DNA of 64,000 nt, from assembly GCA_004154925.1 (NCBI GenBank), contig QJNS01000024.1, positions 186,001 through 250,000 of the forward strand, read 5' to 3'. This document shows, piece after piece, positions 34,946 through 46,173 of this stretch. Every line of letters begins with the position of its first letter. Position 1 is the first letter of the stretch. The notes beneath the pieces are model-generated. The model saw only the letters and a program-made list of their open reading frames with translations. It was not told the origin of the DNA and made no database searches. Origin of the DNA: Monosporascus cannonballus (taxonomy: Eukaryota; Ascomycota; Sordariomycetes; Xylariales). The translations under genes were made by a program, and so were the position numbers.

Positions 34946-36092
34946 CGTAGCGCGAGAATATCCATGCCGAATTTCTTTTACTTAAGCCTATTTCTTAAGG
35001 CAGACGTCATTAGCCTGTCCTAATTCAGCAACGAAGAGGGACCTAGTCCGATATAGGGGACATGGTGCAGACGAAACACCAAACCCGCCAATGCGAAATG
35101 TTCACTCTTATCTAGACCAACACAGCGAGGGGCCCAGCTTATTCTCGGCTACGGGGCAAACTGAGCCCTCCTAGGATGCGAAGGGTATGCACATTACATA
35201 TTCCGTTTGCGCGGCCCCGCGGTATACTGCCCAATGAAGCCTATTCGAACTGGTCGCTGAGATGGACGAGGAGCATGTGAGCACGATGGTTTGTGTATAG
35301 CACCGGCTCCCAGTGTGCTACGTCGATCCGAGTCTCTGGTCAGTCCAGAGGGCGAGAGGGTAGACGAGTGAATTATACCTCAATCCGCAGCGAAGCTGAT
35401 AGCTTCCGGCGCATTCCAATCTTCCATTAGAGACTCCGACGTTCGCATGCTAGTCAGGGAACTTTCTTTCTACAGTAAGCTACATTATTGTTACACTACC
35501 TATGGTTATGTGCATGCGAGTAGCATCAGGATGGCAACAGGAAAAAAAGGACTTGGTGATGACTGCAAAGCCTTGTCTCATTCAGCTATGCTCGCAATCC
35601 GAGCTTGTAAATGATTGTCTAATCTTTTGCGTCGACTTGAGATTATCTTCTCGTTAGTTGCAGATTGTACTTCCTACTCAGCTAGTCTGCTGCTTGTTCA
35701 TTATCGGTATTTAGGTATGCACGATATCTGTCAGCCGAGGCCCCACAATACACAGGTTCCCAGCTTCGGCTGTTATAGCTGCGAGTTGTTAGGGCTCAGT
35801 ATTCGGGCGCATAATTTCATCTTCGCGAGAAATTTATGCGACGAGTTAAATTCATAACCACATCCAATCAGGATTATATATTTATCAACTCTAGGGTTGT
35901 GGATAATAAAAAGCGGATACGTGTTAAACGAAACATATCCGTATCATATTGGCACTTACATAAAAACGCTCGTTACGGAACCGATTGACGTATACGCACC
36001 CCATTTTCCGGTACTGCAAAAGAATATATAGGTATCTAGGTACCTTCCAGGTTATTATGAGGCCGATAATAGGGCCACTGAACGATAGGAAC

Positions 36093-36134
36093 GTAATACT
36101 TGTTCAAGTAGACGTAATAGTTGTCCCAGTGGAC
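36093..36134. repeat. Two-copy 21-bp imperfect tandem repeat
   Basis: Two 21-base units start gtaata and end gac; the next unit's first six bases follow at 36135. The copies differ at several internal positions. Confidence 0.6.
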
Positions 36135-36779
36135 GTAATAAAGCAATGGATGCCCGAACGATCGGACTTTGGAGGGCTGGGTACTGGGCTCACATAGCAT
36201 GCCCAATTATATTCCCGTTTAATATGGGGATATCGGGGAAATTCGGGATCCCCCGTATAATACCGCTATCCTGTTTAGAATCCGCATTTTCATATCCCTA
36301 CATAGATAGTACTGTAGTCAACGGTCAATGGCATGCTTGAACGCCTTCAAATATGCGAACTCACGTAGCGTCACCGAGATGACAGAAACGACTTGACTAG
36401 CCAGCTTGCATGAACCAATCAGGACAAACATATTTCACAGGGGGCCCCTTTAAGCTATAGAGTTGTGGGTCAAGGTGGATAAGAGTCTCGTCCGTCTCTC
36501 GGCCTGGGAGGACCAAGCTCCAACCCCACTGTAAGCTAACTTCAGCGCAGGGGGATTAGTGGGTTGCTTGGTGGCGTGGTGACGAGGTAGTTAGTGGGGG
36601 ATTAATATTTCTGGATGCCAGATGCCTAGCCGACAAAGCCTCAGGGTAATAGATTGTGTCGGCTTGAATGAATATTTTGCCCCAGTGGTCTCCTCCTCCT
36701 CTATCGCCGCATCGGACTGTAGAAGAAGAACGAAAAGGAAGAAAAGAGGCTTGGCCCCGCCTCCTGTTCACTCCCGCCC

Positions 36780-36955
36780 AACCGCCCATAAAGCAGAGCG
36801 ACTGCCGCACATATTCTCTCCCCCGTTCTCTTACTCTTCTTTCTCTTCCCTTGCCAGATCGCTTTACGAAATACACAGCCTTTTGTTGAAGGGTTGATTC
36901 TATAGTAGAGCCACTTCGAGGAGACCTTCTAGAGAGCCCGCGGACAACTAAACTT
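36780..36955 (+). promoter_or_regulatory. Candidate promoter and leader exon of glutamate synthase
   Basis: A C/T-rich stretch with TATA-less fungal promoter character runs from about 36,780 to 36,870. Eighty-five bases later a gtgagt donor occurs at 36956. Branch and acceptor-like sequences (gctgac, then a pyrimidine tract and tatag ending at 38279) lie just upstream of the glutamate synthase ATG. A leader intron of about 1.3 kb would connect them. This is inference. Confidence 0.3.
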
Positions 36956-37021
36956 GTGAGTGTACTGCTTTCCACTCGCTTGATTTCCAAATCACGTCTG
37001 CTTGCTTGCTGTACTTATGCT

Positions 37022-37046
37022 GGCGACGATGGGAGCTATCGTCGCC
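37022..37046. repeat. Hairpin with perfect 9-bp stem
   Basis: GGCGACGAT, seven-base loop, ATCGTCGCC. The stem could extend by a wobble pair and one more pair outside. It lies inside the presumed leader region of glutamate synthase. Confidence 0.6.
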
Positions 37047-38378
37047 GGCATGGACTACCTATAGCCCGACGCCCCCTGCCGATGCTCGGACAAAATAATC
37101 TACGATGATAGGGTTGAAACCGGACGCGAATTCAGATCTATGGCCATAACGATATGTATTCTAAACGCTGATATTCACATTTGCCCTTCTTGGTGGTACA
37201 AAGTCTCCCATACCTCCAAATACAGAAGCCTGGCTCACTCCGCGACCACCGAGCTGTCACGTCCAAAACTGTTCAATACGTGGGAAAGGCTCGCGTGCAC
37301 GGGTGGGATTCAGAAATATCTCCTTGGGGTTGTGCAGATGGTTGCATGGATTTTGCCCTATCAGAAGTTCGATCGGTAGCCGCATGGTCGCAATTCAGCA
37401 ACTGTCCATTGGCTCATCGTCATCTTACTGGCTCCGCCAGTTATGGCCAGCTCGGCGATTTTCATATGATTTGACCATGCGATGCCTGCTTGGTGCGCCT
37501 TTTGCAGCTTTGAGCGGATGTATGACGTCGAATCCACCCAAGCACAATCTATCCTGAGGAGGAAAAAAAAAAAAAACTTCATCATTACCAACGACTCACT
37601 GCCTGCACCAATAACACATTTGAGGGGATTTGAGAAATTCATATTGCGCCAGTTACTGTGGTGGGCACGGCATCTACCCCTCTCCACGCATGTGCACTTA
37701 CCATCTGGAAGAACAAGCCAACCCTCTTTCTCGACCTATGTGCTATTGTCTCTCGACCCCTCCTCTATTCCACGACAATAATATGTTTTTGGCTATGCAC
37801 TACCAGTTAGAACTGTTCCGATTGCGGCATTCACTCATCAGCACTTTAGTCGTGGGGTTAAAAGTTGCAGACGCCAATGTGTACATGCTACACAGTACCT
37901 AAACCAGGGATCTAGCGGGTACCAATCAGACTTGCCGGGATTCGACGCCACACTACATAGAGTGGACAGCAATCACCACTCAGGGAGAAGGGAAAACGAT
38001 AAAACAGCCCTTAAAGTCTTGGTCCTGACTAGGATCACTGCTCCTCTAGCGTTATCACCCCGCATTACTCGTTCCATCGCATTGCCCAGGCCATTAACCG
38101 GACCAGCACCTGCATTAGACCAGGATCCTGCCCTTCACAAGAGCACTCTCTCAAGTGGCATTGGAACGCACTGTCAACAATCTGGGACTTTCTTTTTTGT
38201 TTGATTACTTAATTGCGTGTTATATACAGTCTCAATTTTCGTATACAGAAGCTGACACTGAACCTTTTTACCCTATAGCTAGTCTTGATCCGACGTTTGA
38301 GCGGCGTCTAGCTGCTCTCATCGCCGTTCACCTATAGCCGAACGCTTGGATACTCGGCTACGACTCCTTTTGCCTGAC

Positions 38379-41300
38379 ATGGGCCTGCCTGCCGATTTCG
38401 ACGATAGACAAACACAATTCGAATCCGAGGCCGAAGTCTACCATCCTTATGAATATCAGACGGAGAACAACACCTCCTGGGCCGGTGCCCTACCGGTGAA
38501 GCAGTATGTCTCGAGTGGCGCGAGACTTCCGTTGAACATGGCGAGGCTGATTGATTTCCTTCTAGGGGGTTGTATGACCCGAGCTTGGAAAAGGATGCCT
38601 GTGGTGTCGGTTTCGCCTGGTATGCATACGCCGGCTCCTTCTCTGCGGACAACAGATGAACCGCATAACTGACTCTCGTATAGCCATATCAAGGGCAAGC
38701 CAAGCCATAAGATTGTCAGCGATGGTTAGTGGACCGCTTCTTGGAGATCTCCTACTTGAGGGACCGGACAGGTTAACCTCGCATAGCCCGCAACCTGCTT
38801 TGCAACATGACCCATCGGGGTGCGGTCGGCTCCGATGCTCGAGACGGTGATGGCGCAGGTGTCATGACTTCAATCCCCCACAGGTTCTTTATCAAGAACT
38901 TCGAGAAGGAGCAGGACATCAAGCTGCCTCCTCCGGGCCAGTACGCTGTGGGAAACCTGTTTTTTAAACCTGATGAGGAGACGTTGGATGAGTCGAAGCG
39001 ACAGTTGGAAGATACTGCCGAGTCGTTGGGCCTTCGAGTTTTGGGGTGGCGAAAACCTCCTGTAGACTCTACTCTCCTTGGCCCAGCCGCGTCCTCGCGT
39101 GAGCCCATTATCTTACAACCTTTTGTGGTGCTCGCTTCTGCTTACGGATCTGGGGTTGCTCCTGAAATGACGGACCCGGAGAAGTTCGACGAGAGGCTAT
39201 TCGAGAGACAGCTCTATGTCCTGCGGAAGCGTGCCACCCACACCATCGGCCTCCATAACTGGTTTTACATCTGCTCTTTGTCAAACAAGAACATTGTTTA
39301 CAAGGGCCAACTTGCCCCTGTGCAAGTCTATTCGTACTATCATGATTTGGTAAATGCCGACTACGAGACGCACTTCGCCTTGGTGCACTCCCGCTTTTCC
39401 ACAAACACGTTCCCTTCCTGGGACCGTGCCCAGCCGCTCCGATGGGCAGCCCACAACGGTGAAATCAATACCCTCCGCGGAAACAAGAACTGGATGCGTG
39501 CCAGAGAAGGAGTGATGCAGTCTGACATCTTCGGTGACGAGCTCGAGCATCTCTATCCTGTCGTTGAGGACGGCGGCTCCGACTCGGCGGCGTTCGACAA
39601 CGTCCTGGAACTCCTCACCATCAACGGCGTCCTTTCGCTGCCGGAAGCAGTCATGCTGATGGTTCCTGAAGCTTGGCAAGGTAACACGGCCATGGATCCC
39701 AAGAAGGCAGCCTTCTACGAATGGGCGGCGTGCCAGATGGAGCCGTGGGATGGCCCCGCTCTCTTCACATTCGCCGATGGTCGATTCTGCGGTGCGAACT
39801 TGGACCGGAACGGCTTGAGACCCTGCCGCTACTATATCATGGATGATGACCGCATAATTTGCGCATCCGAGGTTGGCACGATCCCCGTCGATCCCGAGAA
39901 GGTTGTCCAAAAGGGACGCCTGCAGCCCGGCCGTATGCTGCTTGTAGATACCCAAGCTGGACGTCTGATTGACGATTCGGAGTTGAAGGCTACCGTCTCT
40001 AGCCGCAACGACTTCCGCTCCTGGATCGATAACGAGCTTATCACACTGCCGAACGTCCTCAGCAAGGTCTCTCAGGATCTTTCCGTCGATGTGGCTCCAA
40101 AGCCGGACTCTAGCCGGCTGCAAGAAGACCCCTTACTGCTGTCATTTGGTTACACACATGAACAGGTCAGCCTGCTACTTGCGCCAATGGCTTCAGATGA
40201 GAAGGAGGCTCTTGGGTCCATGGGCAACGATGCTCCCCTGGCCTGCCTTTCCCAGGCTCCCCGGCCGCTCTATGACTACTTCCGTCAATTGTTTGCCCAG
40301 GTCACCAACCCCCCTATCGATCCCATCCGAGAGTCCATCGTCATGTCTCTGGAATGCTACGTTGGCCCGCAGGGTAATCTGCTTGAGATGGACTCTTCGC
40401 AGTGCGCCCGCCTCCTGCTCCCCAGCCCAATCTTGTCTATCCCAGAGTTCAACGCCTTGACCAATATGTCTAAGGTTTATCCTGAGTGGACAGTGAAGAC
40501 AATCGACTTGACCTTCCCCAAGTCAGAGGGCGTCGCTGGCTATCTGAAACACTTGGACTTCATCTGCAACGAGGCCACGGCCGCCATCGAGGCCAGAGAC
40601 AGGATCATTGTTCTATCCGACCGTAAGGCATGCGCCGATCGCGTAGCCGTCTCCACGCTTCTTGCTTCGGGCATGGTTCATCACCACCTTGTCAGTAACA
40701 AGTGGCGATCCATGGCGGCCATTATACTTGAGACGGCCGAGGCTCGCGAGGTCCACCATATGTGTGTCCTGCTAGGCTACGGCGCCGATGCAATTAATCC
40801 CTATCTTGCGATGGAGTGCATTCTGAAGCTCAACAGGGAAGGTTTGATTCGGAAGAAGCTCTCTGATGATAACCTCATTGCTAACTACAAGCATTCATGC
40901 GACGGTGGTATCCTCAAGGTTATGAGCAAGATGGGCATCTCTACTCTTGCCAGCTATAAGGGTGCGCAGATTTTCGAGGCGCTTGGTATTGACGACGAAG
41001 TTGTCGAGAGGTGCTTCAAGGGCACAGCCTCGCGTATCAAGGGTGCCACTTTTGAGCTTATCGCCGAGGATGCCTTCCGCTTCCACGAGCGAGGCTTCCC
41101 TTCTCGGTACACCGTTGGCCCAACTGGGCTTCCCGAGTCTGGGGAGTATCATTGGCGCGATGGTGGCGAGGCTCATGTCAACGACCCGATATCTATTGCC
41201 AACATCCAGGATGCCGTTCGGACCAAGAACGACAAGTCTTACGAGGCCTATTCCCGATCTGAGTATGAGCAGATCAAGGCTTGCACGCTGCGTGGCATGC

Positions 41301-44300
41301 TTGACTTCAAGTTCGAAGACCGCAACCCGATACCTATTGATCAAGTTGAGCCTTGGACTGAGATCGTCCGCCGCTTCTGCACTGGTGCCATGTCGTATGG
41401 TTCGATTTCGATGGAGTCTCACTCTACTCTAGCTGTTGCCATGAACCGATTGGGAGGCAAATCCAACACTGGCGAAGGTGGTGAGGATCCTGAGCGATCT
41501 CAGGTTCAGCCAAACGGGGATACCATGCGTTCCGCTATCAAGCAAGTCGCCTCTGGCCGATTCGGTGTGACTTCAGCGTACCTGGCCGACTCCGACGAGC
41601 TACAGATCAAGATGGCCCAGGGCGCTAAGCCTGGCGAGGGTGGTGAGCTGCCGGGCCACAAGGTCTCCAAGTCAATTGCGCGGACGCGTCACTCCACTCC
41701 TGGCGTCGGCCTCATCTCCCCCCCTCCCCACCACGACATCTACTCCATCGAGGATCTGAAGCAACTAATCTACGACCTCAAGTGTTCCAGCCCTCGCTCT
41801 CGTGTTTCCGTCAAGCTTGTTTCCGAGACGGGCGTTGGCATCGTCGCTTCAGGTGTGGCCAAGGCGAAGGCAGACCACATCCTGATTTCCGGCCACGACG
41901 GCGGAACTGGCGCGAGTCGCTGGACCGGTATCAAGTACGCCGGTCTTCCCTGGGAGCTTGGTCTTGCTGAGACCCACCAGACTCTCGTCCTCAACGACCT
42001 CCGAGGCCGTGTTGTGGTCCAGACCGACGGCCAACTCCGAACCGGCCGTGACGTCGCCATCGCCTGTCTGCTTGGTGCGGAAGAATGGGGCTTCGCCACC
42101 ACTCCCCTTATTGCCATGGGCTGCATTATGATGCGCAAGTGCCGTAAATAACTTTTGCCCAGTTGATTATTCACTTTTGATCCTTTTGCTGACCACATTT
42201 TGTAGATCTGAACACGTGCCCCGTGGGTATCGCGACTCAGGACCCTGAGCTCCGCAAGAAGTTCACGGGTACGCCCGAACACGTCATCAACTTCTTCTAC
42301 TATGTGGCGAACGAGCTTCGTGCTATCATGGCCGAGCTCGGTTTCCGAACCATCAACGAGATGGTGGGACATGCCGAGTGCCTGAAGGTCCGGGACGACC
42401 TGCGGACTAATAAGACTGCCAACATTGACCTGTCGCTCATCCTCACCCCGGCCCATAAGCTCCGTCCTGATGTGGCTACCTTCAATGTCCGAAAGCAGGA
42501 CCACCGCCTCTACGTTCGGCTCGACAATAAACTCATCTCCGAGGCCGAGTTGACACTTGATAAGGGTCTTCCGTCTCGCATTGAATGCGACATCGTCAAT
42601 ACCGATCGTGCCATGGGCACTTCCCTCTCCTACCACATTTCCAAGAGGTATGGCGAGGCTGGTTTGCCAATGGACACGGTGCACGTCAATATCAAGGGTT
42701 CTGCGGGCCAGTCTTTCGGTGCCTTCCTTGCACCTGGTGTGACCCTTGAACTGGAAGGAGATGCCAATGATTACGTCGGTAAGGGCTTATCTGGCGGCCG
42801 TATAATCGTCTACCCTCCACGACTCGCCGTTTTCCAGGCGGAGGAGAACATCCTGATCGGCAACGTCTGCTTGTATGGTGCCACTAGTGGGACTTGCTTC
42901 TTCCGCGGTGTCGCCGCCGAGCGGTTCGCTGTCCGAAACTCGGGTGCTACCGCAGTCGTTGAGGGTGTTGGTGACCATGGATGTGAGTATATGACTGGGG
43001 GTCGCGTACTCGTCCTGGGTACCACCGGCCGCAACTTCGCGGCCGGTATGTCTGGCGGTATCGCATATGTCCTTGATATCAACGGCGATTTCATGTCGAA
43101 GCTCAACATGGAAATGGTTGAAGCTTCGGGCATTGAAGAGCTCGATGAGATTGCGTACGTCCGAAGCTTGATTGAGGATCACCATCACTACACCGGATCG
43201 GAGCTGGCTGCTCGTATCCTTGTCGATTTCAACAGGGCTTTGCCGCACTTCGTGAAGGTTCTGCCCGTCGACTACAAGCGAGTCCTCGAGGAGGATAAAG
43301 CCAAGGCTGCCGCAGCGAAACGTGCGGAATACAACCTCCCGATTTTGTCGGACGCCCAAACAAAGAAGGACGAGAAGCCTGCTAAACTCCAAGATATCGA
43401 AGAGACCGTTGGCGACAACGCTGCGGAGAAAAAGCGAGCTCTCGTACTTGACAAGACAAAGGGATTCATGAAGTATCAGCGACGTTCAGAGAAATACCGC
43501 AGTGCCAAAACCAGAACCAAGGACTGGGCGGAGCTTTCTCAACGCCTTGATGAGGATGAGTTGAAATACCAGTCTGCTCGATGCATGGATTGTGGTGTGC
43601 CGTTCTGCCAGTCAGATACGGGATGCCCGATCTCCAATATTATTCCTAAGTGGAACGAACTGGTCTTCCAGAATCAGTGGCAGGATGCTCTCAACCGTCT
43701 GCTCATGACCAATAACTTCCCAGAGTTCACTGGTCGCGTCTGCCCTGCGCCTTGCGAAGGTGCCTGCGTCCTCGGCATCAACGATGACCCTGTGGGTATC
43801 AAGTCGATCGAATGTGCCATCATCGACCGTGGCTTCGAAATGGGCTGGATGGTTCCTAAACCTCCCCAAGTCCGAACCGGCAAGAAGGTTGCCGTCATCG
43901 GTTCCGGACCTGCCGGTCTTGCTTGTGCCGACCAGCTGAACAGGGCTGGACACAGCGTCACGGTCTACGAGCGAGCCGACCGTGCCGGCGGTCTGCTTAT
44001 GTACGGCATTCCCAACATGAAACTCGATAAACGCATCGTCAAGCGGAGAACTGACTTTATGGCTGCCGAGGGAGTCAAGTTCAAAACGGGAGTGACCATC
44101 GGTGAGGACATTCAGCTGATGGACCTCAAGGCTCAGAACCATGCCGTCGTCATTGCCACCGGAGCCACTGTTGCTCGAGACCTTCCGATTAAGGGTCGAA
44201 ACCTGGAGGGCGTCCACTTTGCGATGGAGTTCCTGCACAAGAACACGAAGTCGCTGCTTGATTCCGAGTTGGCTGATGGCTCCTATATCTCTGCCAAAGA

Positions 44301-45033
44301 CAAGAACGTTATAGTCATCGGCGGTGGTGATACTGGCAATGACTGCATTGGCACTTCGGTTCGTCATGGTGCTAAGTCGGTCATCAACTTCGAGCTGCTA
44401 CCACAACCTCCTCCTCAACGTGGCCGCGACAATCCTTGGCCACAATGGCCTCGGATCTACCGTGTCGACTATGGTCACACTGAAGTCGCCCAACACATGG
44501 GGAAGGACCCGCGCGAGTACTGCATCATGTCTGAGGAATTCGTCGATGACGGTAGTGGCCGCGTCAAGGGCATCAACACCATTCGTGTCGAGTGGACAAA
44601 GTCCGCCAGTGGAGGTTGGGACATGAAGAGGTTGGAGGACACCAAGCAATTCTTCCCTGCCGACCTTGTCCTTCTGTCCATGGGCTTCCTCGGCCCCGAA
44701 GCCCGCGTTCTTGGTAACGAAATCGAGAAGGATGCCCGCAAGAACGTCAAGACCCCCACTGGGTCTTATAAAACCAACGTTGATGGCATCTTCGCGGCCG
44801 GTGACTGCCGTCGCGGCCAGTCCCTGATTGTCTGGTAAGTCTGAAATGGACGCTGCCTATTGGAAATGGCTACTAATCTCATAAATAGGGGTATCAACGA
44901 AGGACGTCTAGCTGCTCGTGAGGTTGATTTGTACCTCGAGAGCTATACAAACCTGCCGGTCACTGGTGGAATCATCAAGCGCACTTACCACGAAATCGAG
45001 AGCTTTGTCGGCAAAACAGCCGCTGTTGCATGA
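38379..45033 (+). CDS. glt1: Glutamate synthase (NADH-GOGAT)
   Basis: Forms two glutamates from glutamine and 2-oxoglutarate. Six exons, 38379-38503, 38566-38619, 38684-38724, 38787-42143, 42206-44834 and 44889-45033, give 2116 residues, the size of the fused fungal enzyme. The first 53 residues are a propeptide ending at DA|CGVGFAC; Cys54 is the N-terminal nucleophile of the glutaminase domain. Then come the glutaminase domain (to about 470), central and FMN domains ([33 protein letters not shown]), 3Fe-4S cysteines C-x5-C-x4-C across the exon 4/5 junction, the GXGXG helix domain, and a beta-subunit-like part from about 1620 with Fe-S cysteines ([18 protein letters not shown]) and dinucleotide folds ([26 protein letters not shown]). 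The two long ORFs are one gene, not separate subunits. Confidence 0.96.
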
Positions 45034-45720
45034 AACGGCCGGCGCCCAGGCTAAGATATGTGTCCTTCACCTATTGTAACGCTACGTCGGGCAGTAGAGG
45101 AAAGGGGAAAAGAAAAGAAAATTTCCGGTGAGGCTCGGTGCATGACAGGCGGGAATATCCAACATCCAGCATGAATTGTTTTGATTTACGATACCATGAG
45201 CAAAGGAAGTCTGAGGAGACATGTGGTTAGTGTCCCGAGATGGGGGCTGCTTTAAAGCTGATCTTTTCATCTCGGAGGAACTGTTTATAGTGAAGATCCC
45301 GTTGGCTTTGCAAAGTTGTACATAGTAAATAGCATGCCTTGCAAGAATGAACCAGTACTTCCATAAGCGTATAGACCTTCTCCGGAGAGGGGGCTGGTCC
45401 CGGATATCTGGTAGCTATCGAACTACCTCTGTAGTAGCTGATGCATACCAAGCTTTGGGCCATAACCGCAACTGGACTTTGGCTGTTCCGGTTGTCTGGA
45501 AACGGGGCCGTTTGTCTCTTAAAGGCTCGTCGGCCGACTTGGTCACTGTCTGGAAATTTAGGAGGCTCTGCTCCCCGAGCACGTTGGGCAAAGCAGCTGT
45601 TTTATTGGCCAATTCAGTTAAGGAATAACGCTAGCACTTCCATCCTGCTTGCGTCCTGACCTGGTTCTCGAGCACCGGCGGTGTCTCCACAGCGACGACT
45701 GTCCAGCTCCACTGGGTGGG

Positions 45721-45736
45721 TAGGTAGGTAGGTAGG
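45721..45736. repeat. TAGG tetranucleotide repeat (4 units)
   Basis: Four TAGG units in tandem, preceded by a degenerate ggtggg. Similar CCTA/TAGG steps recur in other spacers of the window. Confidence 0.8.
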
Positions 45737-45805
45737 CACCCACATACTAGGTAGTCCTGCGGGGGGCCTCCTTAGTAGGCATTTAGTGGGCACATGCAGC
45801 GGCAA

Positions 45806-45811
45806 CACGTG
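45806..45811. promoter_or_regulatory. CACGTG E-box, possible phosphate-response site
   Basis: CACGTG lies 362 bases upstream of the Vtc4 start. In yeast and Neurospora the bHLH factors Pho4/NUC-1 bind this core to induce phosphate genes, and yeast VTC genes are among them. A single hexamer is weak evidence. Confidence 0.35.
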
Positions 45812-46173
45812 CTTCCAAACCTTGAATGGAGGCAGAACTACTAAGGCATGTACATACAGACATGGCTTCGATATCTTTTTTGCTGACGTCGATTCTCTGT
45901 AAAACCCTTGTTTGCTTCCAAGCCCTAACCATTACTACTATATATAGTAGGGAGTCTATATTCGCGACAACATATATCTTGAATCTATCAATGATCGTCG
46001 CTTTTCTGCATTGCTAAGGTCTTTGCTATTTACATACGATTGTTGCTTGGTGCTCTAACAGAGGTCACCTCCCCAAACGTCCACACTTGTTTTACATCCC
46101 TAACTCGAGCTTGGGAAACGATCAGACGAAATAATAACCGAGCTGTGGACCGTAATAATAGCGCAAGCCCAAG

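Larger units (their letters stand above)
31942..38378. other. 6.4 kb gene-poor region upstream of glutamate synthase
   Basis: Mostly without recognisable genes. Two minus-strand ORFs with protein-like composition are listed separately as weak candidates. The right part contains a pyrimidine-rich promoter-like stretch (36,780-36,955), a strong hairpin (37,022-37,046) and candidate leader-intron signals that end about 100 bases before the glutamate synthase start. Confidence 0.5.
45034..46173. other. Intergenic region upstream of Vtc4
   Basis: 1.1 kb without a supportable gene. It contains a TAGG microsatellite near 45,721-45,736 and a CACGTG motif at 45,806-45,811. Confidence 0.5.

Noticed and set aside
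38379..38440. tRNA-like string ttcgaatcc
   Set aside because: It is within glutamate synthase exon 1 and no cloverleaf surrounds it.
38807..44838. Two long ORFs that could be separate large and small glutamate synthase subunits
   Set aside because: A 62-base intron joins them within the 3Fe-4S cysteine motif, and short 5' and 3' exons complete a single fused enzyme.
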